Position numbers and translations under genes: made by a program
Origin: Leucaena leucocephala
Taxonomy: Eukaryota > Streptophyta > Magnoliopsida > Fabales > Fabaceae
Assembly: GCA_037074615.1 (NCBI GenBank)
Contig: CM073520.1
Coordinates: 33,537,527 to 33,601,526, forward strand
Direction: 5' to 3'
DNA: 64,000 nt
Part shown: one piece after another, positions 24,201 to 34,400 of the stretch
Position numbering within the stretch: position 1 is the first letter of the stretch
How the letters are laid out: each line of letters begins with the position of its first letter
The notes under the pieces: generated by a model
Database searches by the model: none
Seen by the model: only the letters and a program-made list of their open reading frames with translations
What the model was told of the DNA's origin: nothing

Positions 24201-27024
24201 TGGGGGAAAGTTTGGTCTAATGAAGATGTATGTAGAGATATAGATCTCTTAATTTAGCTTTTCTCTCGTTACATGCTCCATATTTTGTTCTTAATTTCCC
24301 TTGCTCTTTGACTTATTTATGTTGATCCCTTGTAATTTACCCTGAGCAGTAAACTTTCTTTATTCTAGTCAACTGGATAGAGAAGTTCACAGCAGTGTAA
24401 ATTCCAAGAATAATGTGGTGAATCAACAAAATAAAGTGTCTTCCAGGGATATACATTTAATGCATGATACCGCTGAGATTGATCCTTCTGAAATGTCCGA
24501 CATGGTAAATTGTAATCATGCAAGTATTACTCATAAATGCCTGAAGTTGAAATGGAGGAAATTTGATCACTTGGCTGGTCAAGTTGGTGGGGCAAAAAAC
24601 ATATTTTGTGGATTGTTCGGACATCATAAAGCTGAGAACAGCTTTTGGTTAGATAGCTCCTCCACAGAAAAGGTATGATCATGATTCTATGCCTCCTTTG
24701 ACTTATAATGTTTATTTTCTTAGGGTCTTAACACTGACTTATTTAGGGAAGGGCACGGTTTTCATTTATGGGGGGTAAAGGTGGATCACTTTGGAAACAG
24801 TTGTCATTTAGATTGTCAGATCAAAGGTTTGATATCTATCCTGTTAATTTATTTGCATTGTGGTAACCAAGCATCTTCATTTTCTGAATATACTTGAGGT
24901 GATCAATATCACTTTTGTTTCCAGAAACGGAAGTTTACAAGGTGGAGGCTTTATGTCAATTGAAGATGGTCAAGGTTCTACCAAGAGCATGTTTCTGGAA
25001 AATGGTTTTTTTGATTTTTTGAACAAGGTACTGAAATTTATTTTGAATTGTTTAATACTTCCCTCTTGTATGATACAGTTACCATTGTAGGTTACGGTCA
25101 TTGTCATATGCCAAGTTGAGTTTTGACTCTCATACATTCTTGATAATGTTGCAGGAGCTTCAATCATTTCGTTATAATGAAAAGGATTTCGAGGGTCTGC
25201 CATTTGACTTCCATGGCGGATATATAGGTTACATTGGGTAGGTGGTGGTAAAATAAACTTTTCCTACTTGTTAGTTGTTAGTGTGTGCTTCACATTCATT
25301 ATTACACTAATAATGAATAATTTCTTCTAATGCAGGTATGACCTCAAACTTGAATGTGGTGACACGTCTAACCGTCACAAGTCTACAACTCCGGATGCAT
25401 GCTTGTTCTTTGCCGACAATCTCATCGCTATTGACCACCTGAATGATGATGTTTACGTATTGTGTATACATGATGGAAGCCAAATTGTGACGCCATGGTT
25501 GGATGATACAGAGGAGAAGTTGATGAACTTGAAAAATCCTGTGACAAGAGAGATGAAAAGGCGGGAATCACTTGCTCCTACTTCTTCCCCACTTAAGGCT
25601 GGATTTGTGGCTGAAAAATCTAGAAAGCAGTACATTGATGATGTTAACAAGTGTTTAAACTATATTAAAGATGGAGAAAGCTATGAGTTGTGCTTTACAA
25701 CTCAGATAAGAAAAACTATTAAGGAATTAGACTTTCTTGGACTTTATCTTCACTTGAGAGAAAGGAATCCAGCACCTTATGCCGCTTGGCTTAATTTTTC
25801 GAACGAAGATCTCTGTATTTGCTGTTCTTCCCCAGAGAGGTTCTTGAAGTTGGATAGGACTGGTATGCTGGAAGCTAAGCCCATTAAAGGTACTGTAGCT
25901 CGTGGCGCTACTGAAGAGGATGACAAGAGACTCAGATTAAGGTTGCAGTTCAGGTGAGTGATATCTCTTCTTGGTAGCTGTAAATCTATCCATTTCCCTT
26001 TCAAGCACAATTTGCACGCTTAAGATAAAAGTTTATGGAAATATGTTGAACAACATAGAAATATTAAAGGAAAATAGGTAAAAAATCCCTGTTTAAAAAT
26101 TTTATTAGTTAAAAGGATATAAGTTCTAGTATTTATACTTTCTGTATATGAAAATATATTAAGTTTGTCTGGTCAATATAATGTCTAAACATGGACTTTT
26201 TACCTATTTTCCCTATATTAGAGACTCATCAAAATATGTTGTGCCCACATAAGTTTGCCCATAGAATCTGTTGTATGGAGTAATGGTATTATTACCTTTA
26301 TCTAGAATTTTAGTTATAAAAAAAAATTGTCCCGGAGTTTGAACACCTGATGTCTAATGCCACCATACTCATATCTGATCTATATATATAATGCCTTAAT
26401 TCCAAACACAGGTCTGATACAATATTTTTAGAATTTTGAAATGCATTCATATAAAACATGCCAGCATAACAAACTGGATATTTACATTGGTGAACTCGAA
26501 TCTTTTATTAACTGATTATCAACTTCTCTCTCTCTCTCTCCAGTGAAAAAGATCAGGCTGAGAATCTGATGATTGTGGACCTTCTAAGGAATGACCTTGG
26601 TCGAGTCTGTGAACCTGGTTCAGTTCACGTGCCTCGTCTCATGGACGTGGAATCATATGCAACTGTTCATACAATGGTTAGTACAATCCGAGGGAAGAAG
26701 CTATCATATGCGAGTGCTGTGGACTGTGTCAAAGCCGTGTTCCCCGGTGGCTCGATGACGGGTGCTCCCAAGTTGAGATCAATGGAGATTCTGGATTCTC
26801 TCGAGAGCTGTTCCCGAGGTATCTACTCTGGCTGCATTGGATTTTTTTCCTATGACCAGACATTTGATCTAAATATAGTTATAAGAACAATCATTATCCA
26901 TGAGGGTGAGGCTTCAATAGGAGCTGGAGGAGCCATTGTTGCTCTGTCAAATCCTGAAGATGAGTATGAGGAGATGATCTTGAAAACACAGGCTCCAGCG
27001 AAGGCTGTGATACATTTTGAGTAG
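21300..27024 (+). CDS. ADCS: Aminodeoxychorismate synthase, bifunctional PabA-PabB, plastidial
   Basis: It converts chorismate and glutamine to 4-amino-4-deoxychorismate, the first committed step of p-aminobenzoate and folate synthesis; plant enzymes act in the plastid. The 13 CDS exons are 21300-21630, 21919-22050, 22583-22650, 23096-23160, 23332-23398, 23533-23811, 23913-24039, 24350-24672, 24747-24826, 24925-25027, 25155-25237, 25336-25953 and 26544-27024. They join in frame to 918 aa, about the length of the Arabidopsis protein. The first ~85 residues are Ser/Arg-rich, like a transit peptide. The glutamine amidotransferase domain (about 90-330) has the nucleophile in GVCLGHQ (Cys173) and the His-Glu pair in HPES (316-318). 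The PabB domain has AKPIKGT (Lys737), DLLRNDLGRV and PGGSMTGAPK (826-835). For exon 8 the acceptor at 24349 keeps the frame open; the acceptor at 24368 would give a stop. A poly(A) signal AATAAA lies at 27110-27115. Chorismate synthase is the next intact gene. Confidence 0.96.
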
Positions 27025-27109
27025 TGATTAACTAACAACAGCTTTGTTAGCTTTTAGGCAGAGAATTTGCGGAAAATCATATAGGCCCATTTTTTCTTTG
27101 AAATAAGAA

Positions 27110-27115
27110 AATAAA
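27110..27115 (+). terminator. Poly(A) signal of ADCS
   Basis: A canonical AATAAA hexamer 86 bases after the ADCS stop codon, in an AT-rich 3' UTR. Identified by motif and position only. Confidence 0.55.
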
Positions 27116-27124
27116 GCAGATGTC

Positions 27125-27594
27125 TCTTCTGTTCTTTATTGATTATGAAGACGTAGCTGTCGTCTTTATATGAGGCGATGCGGATGAGAACAGGACAATT
27201 TTATGTAAATCTCTCTGTTTTTTTTTCCCCAAAGTAAATCTCTCATTTTATTATTTCCTTTTACGTAAAAATATTTTTGCATGACAGGTTTTTTTCCATC
27301 CTCCACAATCATAATTATGAGTTCAAATCCCTCCTCAATGATCTCGTGGAGGGATAATCTTTCAGATACTTGAATATATACTAATTTCTTGCTTCTTGTG
27401 CTCCTAATAAAAATTCAAGCTACGATTTACAAGTATACATGTCCATTTTATCAATTAATCATGGTAAAATAAGGGTTATCCATATAAAAATTTTCAAATA
27501 TAGATTTACAATCTAACGAGTTCTGGTAAAAAGAATCACGCAAGGTGTAATGTCTCAAACTCTCATTTTTTTTCTTTTTGATTATTAGATTCTA
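27125..27594. other. Intergenic spacer after ADCS
   Basis: AT-rich. A short segment at about 27315-27400 (GAGTTCAAATCCCTCC, then ATACTTGAATATATA..TTCTTGCTTC) has a partial echo at 28070-28130, suggesting a small dispersed repeat or SINE remnant. No gene. Confidence 0.45.
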
Positions 27595-27826
27595 CTCCTC
27601 ATATCTTTAATATAAGAGTTATTTGACTTTTTAGATATATTAAAAAATATAATTAAATAAGTTAATGATAACTAATAAAAAAACTAATTGACTAATTCGG
27701 GTAGATTGAAGAGTATAATATGAATTTGTCTTGAAATGTTAAATTTAATCATAATTAATTAATTTATTTAATTTTTTTAATCTTCTCAAAAATATCAGAT
27801 ATCTCTTATATTAAGGATCAGGAGAG
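27595..27826. mobile_element. Stowaway-like MITE between ADCS and the chorismate synthase pseudogene
   Basis: The left end reads CTCCTCATATCTTTAATATA (after TA at 27593-27594). The right end, reverse-complemented, reads CTCTCCTGATCCTTAATATA. The inverted repeats extend through AATATAAGAG on both sides. The right target dinucleotide is CA rather than TA, probably by mutation. Non-coding, 232 bp. Confidence 0.7.
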
Positions 27827-28453
27827 CATGTAAAATGAATGATCTTTTGATATCTCAAGGTTAAAAAATGATACAATTTCGATTGAAGTAATTTTTTTTT
27901 GAAAAATTGTAAAAAAAAATTAAAACCGTGCCATTTTTCTTGGTAAGATATGAAAATATCATTATTTTCTACGTAGAATCTAATGATTAAAAAAAAGAAA
28001 AATATTTAAAAAAATTAAGAAATTTTAAGAGATAATAAGAGAAAATTAGAGAGCGGAGCATTAGAGTGCCCTTGAGTTCAAATACTTGAATATATATATA
28101 TATATATATATAATAATTTGTTGCTTCTGGCGGGCCTTATTGTTCCCAAATTTTATATTGTTCATATCCATGCAGGCCATAAAGACATTGTGGTAGCCTT
28201 GTAGGAGGAATTCTGGAATTGGCGCCATTAATATTTATATCATTTGTAAGTCTGTATTTTTACGACCATATTGCATGCCAGTAGAAATGGATCTGATTTC
28301 ACGATTCTGAAAAATGACAAGACACTCCTCCTTCTTTCCCATATGATGACTTTGCCCTTTAATTACCTTCTTTTCATTTCTGGATATATCTTCTTCTGCA
28401 ACTCCCTCCACTTTTCTTCCTTTTTGTCGCAATTCTTGCTTCATTATTTCACA

Positions 28454-29874
28454 ATGGCGTTTTCTATCTCCAACACCTCATTTCTTTCAGATTTCCACAT
28501 CTCATCACTTCGTCGTCACCCCATTCCCAGGCCATTCCCTATGCTCTTTCCTCTCATCTTCTGCTTCTTCTTCTTCGCTCCATATGACTGACTCTTTTGT
28601 TTACACTTTTTACGTTTTTATGATTTCTATATCTATGTTTGTGTGTGCGTAAACAAAGGTTTTATGCATGTTGCATGTATGTAGATTCCGACATGATGTG
28701 TGATGTTTCAATGAAACAGTATAAACAGCCTTGAGTCTGATGTTAAAAAGGGTTTATGTAGCCAGAAAACTATTGAAGGATTTACATCATAAACAGAGAT
28801 ACAGGCAAGTGGAAATAGTTATGTAAGTCATTTTCGTGTGACAAGATATGGAGAATCTCATGGAAGAGGCGTTGGTTGTATAATTGATGGATGCCCTCCT
28901 CGTCTCCCATTGTCTAAAGCTGACATACAATACCATCTTGATAGAAGGCACATGATCCTTAAAACCTTGTTAAGAAGCATATAATACTATCATATAAAAT
29001 GAGGATCATGAACAGTCATTAAAACTTTGGCCAAAAAGAAATTCATTAAAACCTTGCCATGGTACAAATCTAGTTTGCTCCAAAAGAACATGTCTGTTTC
29101 TTGTTTGCTCTATCATGAATGTTTTTGATAAGCAGAAAAGGCAGCATACATTGACTAGAGACAGGAAAGAGACAGATAGATCTCATAGTTCGTGGTCACC
29201 ATGAACCTTGTGTCGTCCCAAGAGGTAAATAATAGTCTTCTTTATGTCAGAAACACCTCAATTTATGCTCATCCTTTCTATTTATTCATATTATCAACTT
29301 TTTTATTTTATTTCTTACAATATTTTGCCTATGTTCATCTTTGTCTGTGTCATGAGTCTCATATCGGGAGCTTCACAAGAGAAGTGAATTTTATAAATTT
29401 AAAGAGCTGTTCTACCCAATAAGCTAGTTTATTGGGATTGAGCTCTTCCTTTGAACTTGTACTTGTGTTATCAGTGCTTTCATTAAGAAGCCGATGTTCA
29501 CAGAGAGAGCTATCTATGACTGGTTTTAACCAGCAAGAGGTTGGGTGAAGTGTCGTGGAGTAGAGCTGTCGGGGATTTCGGTTCTGGAATCGGGTATTGT
29601 TACAAGTCCCACACCATGGATTCAAGGAACCCATAACAAGTGGGGTTTATAAACTGTCCTCACAACAGTTTGCTCTTATTTTCATTAGGAGATAATGAGA
29701 TTTCCCTCTAATATATATGTATTGTTTGTTGTAGCTGCGCCCATTGTAGAAGTGATGGTAGGGCTGGGGACCAATTGATGGTGCACAAATGCACAATGCA
29801 ATCTGTTTCCCATCGATCCAGAGCTGCAAGAACCTCTGAATACTGTGTTAGAGCCTCCCAGAATGCTACTTTGA
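28454..29874 (+). pseudogene. Broken chorismate synthase copy (exons 1, 2, 12, 13 only)
   Basis: An exon-1-like start at 28454 encodes MAFSISNTSFLSD, against MASSISSKPFLSG in the intact gene. Exon 2 (28797-28947) is exactly 151 nt, as in the intact gene, and keeps the FRV.(T/R)YGESHG.GVGCIIDGCPPRLPLS signature; its donor is GC instead of GT. The next homologous block (29136-29224) corresponds to exon 12 but is 4 nt longer, which shifts the frame and gives in-frame stops. The last block (29735-29874) matches exon 13 with a net loss of 12 nt and an early TGA. Exons 3-11, which hold most of the FMN-binding core, are missing. Intron-like flanks are kept (GTAAATAA after exon 12 in both copies), so this is a DNA-level duplication, not a processed copy. 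The intact gene lies ~1.6 kb downstream in the same orientation. It cannot make an active enzyme. Confidence 0.9.
29260..29640. other. Unassigned insertion-like sequence inside the pseudogene
   Basis: Between the exon-12-like and exon-13-like blocks, the segment contains CCCAATAAGCTAGTTTATTG, CTTGTACTTGTGTTATCAGT and TCCCACACCATGGATTCAAG. These look like pieces of LTR retrotransposon ends, but I found no matching second LTR or target duplication. The class is uncertain. Confidence 0.25.
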
Positions 29875-30205
29875 ATCAATATGAAGCAAGGCCCTCCAAA
29901 TAAAATTCTATATTGTAGTCAGTATTAGCATTTAATTTAGTCAGTTAAAACCAACTATTCCAGTTATAACTTGAATCCTGAACTTGTATTTTTGATCTGC
30001 TAAGAAATTTTCCATGACACTGTAATAAAGTTGTAGTTCAACGTGTTGATACATTCCGTCTGATGAATGTGTCTGCCAAATAAATGAAACATTGTCATTT
30101 TGAAGCTCATTATTCTACGGGGCACACTTTGTTTCTTATAAAAGAGACATGATACCCTAACACCACCATTTGACAGCAGAAGAAAAAGAACCACCCAGAA
30201 AGTAA

Positions 30206-30650
30206 GGGCGTGCCCCTTTGGTTTAAAGTATGTAATGGGAATGTAATGATAGAGAATATAACCTAATGGAATGATAATTATGGAGTATCTGTTTGGTATG
30301 TCATCAAGGAATCACGGAATAAAATTTATATTTTAACTCTGCTTCTGAGTGGCATGAAAGCTTCCTTATAAATAGGAAGTCGCAAGTTCCCTTATAAGTA
30401 AGAAGTCGAAAAATTAATCTTCCTTATAACCTTAGACCATTCATGTTTGTCTCTCTAATTAAAAAAAAAAAATCTACCAGTATATAATATAGAGGATATA
30501 AATGCCTAAATATTGATTTATAGAAGGTTATAGATGTGTATATGTTTAGATTACATAACTTAAAAGCTGCGAAATGTGATTATTTGATTTATTATAATAT
30601 AATATAATTTAGATTACCTTGGATTACTTTATTGTGCCAACCAAACACTC
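30206..30650. mobile_element. PIF/Harbinger (Tourist-like) MITE upstream of chorismate synthase
   Basis: TAA flanks both sides (30203-30205 and 30651-30653), as expected for Harbinger target duplications. The left end reads GGGCGTGCCCCTTTGGTTT and the right end, reverse-complemented, GAGTGTTTGGTTGGC. The subterminal sequence has repeated GGAATG(T/A)AATG strings typical of such elements. It is 445 bp with no transposase. A SINE-like segment appears nested at about 30335-30475. It sits ~0.8 kb upstream of the chorismate synthase start. Confidence 0.6.
30335..30475 (+). mobile_element. SINE-like insertion nested in the Harbinger MITE
   Basis: A tRNA-like A-box region (TGAGTGGCATGAAAG) is followed by a B-box-like GTCGCAAGTTCC. 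The segment ends TGTCTCTCTAATT plus an A-run. The same tail string occurs at 45508-45533 after another SINE-like body. Boundaries are approximate and no target duplication was confirmed. Confidence 0.4.
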
Positions 30651-30653
30651 TAA

Positions 30654-31320
30654 ATCAACAGAATGCATGTTAATCTTGATGCATGAAATTGCATAAAACA
30701 CAAGGACATAAATCAAGAATGTGGTGAATGAAGCATCATGGAAACAAACAAAAACAGAGTAATCTGACCTTGATTGTGTAAATTATACGACTGACAAATG
30801 AAGCTTAATAAGAATATAATCTTGAGTAATATTTCCGTTGTCCCTTGTAATGCAAGATATTCTAATATAAATAAAATATTGATTACTTATAATTTAAAAT
30901 AATTTATAATTTAGCCATCCACCACCATATCCAGGCCTACCAAATCCTCTAAAAAGCAATTAGGGAGGGGCACCACCAAACCAAATGGTGTATGCAAGGT
31001 TATAGCAGCTCCTCACCTACCCCCCAAAACTTAACCAAGCAGAACCACAACTTTGACCAGCAATTATGTATATTATATAAATAATATGTATATAAATTAT
31101 AATAACATCAACCGACTTTTTCTTTTGGGCAATGATTTTACGGTTTGATGAATGGAATAAATTGACAGATAAAAATAATTCTTTTTTAATAATTGCAAAT
31201 GCATAAATAATGAGCTTACAATATTTTAATTTTTAGCTATTTAAGAAAATTAATTTAACAAGACTATAAATTAAACTAGTAATTATAAATTTTTGAAAAA
31301 CAAAATTTTGTGATGAAATG
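30654..31320. other. AT-rich upstream flank of chorismate synthase
   Basis: No gene. The short block 30910-31020 is GC-richer and unassigned. The rest is AT-rich. Confidence 0.45.
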
Positions 31321-31483
31321 GAAGCATACGACATAAGAGACACCGGAGCAGACCCGAGGTGCTCGGGTGAGGGTAGGTAGGTGAGAACCGATTTTTCTAT
31401 AATTACGGCTTTTGCCCTTCAACTTCTCAACAACCTTCGCTTCTCTCTATTCCTTCCTCTTCCTCGATCCACTCTGCAATCTA
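31321..31483 (+). promoter_or_regulatory. Proximal promoter and 5' UTR of chorismate synthase
   Basis: Composition shifts to GC-richer DNA at 31335-31385, including a small inverted repeat (GACCCGAG..CTCGGGT), then a CT-rich leader ahead of the ATG at 31484. No canonical TATA box stands out. The TSS is not determinable here. Confidence 0.4.
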
Positions 31484-34400
31484 ATGGCTTCCTCCATTTC
31501 TTCCAAGCCATTCTTATCAGGTGCTGTTTCTTCCTTCAATTCGGATGGCCGTTATCTTTCCTCCGCCGTCGTTCAAATCTCTTTTAGAGGGGGCGCTTCC
31601 AAGAGACTGCGTGAGTTCTCTCCCTTCCTCTCTTCTGCATCTTGAATTTCGATTTTATTTTACGAATCTGTTTATTCCCGTCGCAGTATTTGAAAGTGGA
31701 AGTAGTTGAAATGAGGAGAGTAGTGACATTTTTTTAGCGTGTGATTGCTTTATAAACTTTACATAAAAGTTAAAAATGGTGCTTATATATGTTTATATGA
31801 ATTTGAGTTTCACGTATGATCATTTTGAATGCAAATTCATTTAAGGATTTACATATTTTACTAGGAATACCGCCTGTCATAATTTCTTCCATATTCACTG
31901 GAAATTAGTTTCAGAACTTGTGGAATTCTTAAATGCTAAACTCGATTAATCATATAAAGTATTTTACACTCATTCCGGCAATATTTTGTGCTGATGTGCT
32001 GATTAATTACAGAGATACGGGCAGCAGGTAGTACCTATGGAAATTATTTTCGTGTGACAACATATGGAGAATCTCATGGAGGAGGTGTTGGTTGCGTAAT
32101 TGATGGATGCCCTCCTCGTTTGCCACTATCCGAAGAGGACATGCAAGTGGATCTTGATAGGAGGTACTTGCCAGTGGAAGTTTTTGATTAATACTTCTCC
32201 TATAGGGAATTTAGCACTAATGAGTACTTGTTGGTTATGATTCAAAATGTCTTTAAATAATAAATTTACAAAGTTTTTGTGTATAGGAGGCCAGGTCAGA
32301 GCCGAATTACTACTCCCAGAAAAGAGACTGATACGTGTAAAATATCTTCAGGAGTTTCTGAAGGTCAATCTTCATTCTAATCATTATTAACTGAGAAGTT
32401 TCATGATCATGTAAATTATCTGAAAGATAATGTGTGCATTTTAGGTATTACTACTGGAACGCCAATTCATGTATTTGTTCCCAACACTGATCAGAGAGGA
32501 CACGTGAGTATCTAATGCTAAAGCTAATTTTATATTTGTGTGAGAAGTATTTATGAAAGGAAGGAAAGGGCTGAGGGAATGTTCAAAATATGCACTGTGA
32601 ATGGCCTTTTATAACGGCATTTCAATTTATAAAAGAAACTTTGGTTGGTTGGGAACTTGTGTGGACGAACATAAGAAAAGTTTCTGTTATATGAAAACTC
32701 TTCTATATACTTTTGATGTACAATCATTGAAATGTTTGAGAGCTTGTAGAGAATATTTTCTTTTTAAATGGAAGAACATATTAATGAATTTTCCTCCTTC
32801 AAAATTCCCAGGTATTCACTTGTCCGCAGGTGACTAAGCAAATCATTTGAGATTTTTTTTTTTAAATTATGACAATCAAATTTTTGTAATCCTCATAAAT
32901 TATTTTTACTTGTAACAGTAGCAATGATGTTCTATTGTTATTACTCAGAAGTTTACACAGAGTAATATTCAATGTATTCTGCCTTGCTTAAAGTTTTTTC
33001 CCCATTGTATCATCTCATTGTCAGGATTATAGTGAGATGTCATTAGCTTATAGACCGTCACATGCAGATGCAACCTATGATATGAAGTACGGTGTCAGAT
33101 CAGTGCAGGTACTAAGTCTTGCTATGTGATGTCATGGCAGCAGTGGCATCTTATGTCAATTTAGTGATGGATGAAATGTTTTATTCCATGAAATTTTCAT
33201 TAAGCTCATCTTTATGAACTCCTTGCATTTAAGGGCGGCGGTAGATCTTCTGCAAGGGAAACCATTGGAAGAGTTGCTTCTGGTGCTGTTGCTAAGAAAA
33301 TCCTTAAGGAGTTTTCTGGAACTGAGGTGCGTTGCTTGCATATGTAATTGAGTAAGATTTCTAATGTTAAGCTGGTTTTTTTTATCATGACGTGCATTGG
33401 ATAGATATATTCAGTCATGTTTGTGCTCTCCAATTTTCTGTTTTTTTCATCTTCTAAGTTGGCTACACATGCAAATTGTTTTACTTTTGTTTTGTAATTC
33501 AGAAGACAGTAAATGGAGTCAGGCATTCTACTTAATGAATTTAGGACAAAAATAAGGACTCTAGTAATGCCTTTAGGAAAATTCATTGCAAACACCACGA
33601 ATGATCTAGGACTAATCTTATTATATGACTGATATTTAATATACGGACTTTAAAGAGATTCAATCATGGAGTTTGGGAAGATCCCTTAGCCTCCCATTGA
33701 GGCATATATATTAAGTTTCCTTTGCTATGCTATGCACAATTTCTATACTGATGTTGTGTAATTACAAATAAGAAAGGAATTAGTTACTGCTACTGTTAGT
33801 TAAGATTTAAGTGTTAATTAGGATTCGTTTATAGCCATTAGTATCCCATAGAAGGGAGCACCTATAAATAGAAGTGTATTGTACCTAAACCGAATCTGAT
33901 TTCCCTGTTGAAGTTGAACTATTCAGATTGATTGACCATGTTCTCTCTCTTTTCTCCTGTCTCTATCTCTCTATCTCTCTGTTCTTTGTTCTTCCCTTTA
34001 CCACTCTTTCCTTCTCTTTCTCTTTCCCAACCTTAACAGATGTGCTATTCATTATGTGCATGCCTTCAGTCTAGTTTAATAACATTAAGTATGATTTCCT
34101 CTCATAATGACACACACATCTGTTGCTAGTGGTTGCAATTCGATGTTTTATGACTCGGTTACTAATTTCATTGTTCTGAATCTTCTTTTATTGCTGGTAT
34201 TTTTCTTTATATTAATATTTCTTCCTCTTTTGTTGTTTCTTACTTCCCTTATGTACTTCCACTCGTTGATAATATAATTTTCTAAAGATTACATCAAAAT
34301 TTGCTTGAGCCTTAATTTTGCTATGTCTCTTATGATATTTCATCTTTATTAATTTAATTTTTAACATTATGACTATCTCTGACGCTATTCCATCAAAGCA

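Noticed and set aside
25453..26010. Minus-strand frames opposite ADCS exon 12
   Set aside because: They are antisense shadows of a well-supported coding exon.
27315..27370. Possible tRNA gene from a B-box-like GTTCAAATCCC
   Set aside because: No matching acceptor stem or A box with correct spacing is present; more likely a SINE remnant.
28797..29874. Second functional chorismate synthase gene
   Set aside because: Exons 3-11 are absent and the remaining exons carry frameshifts and stops.
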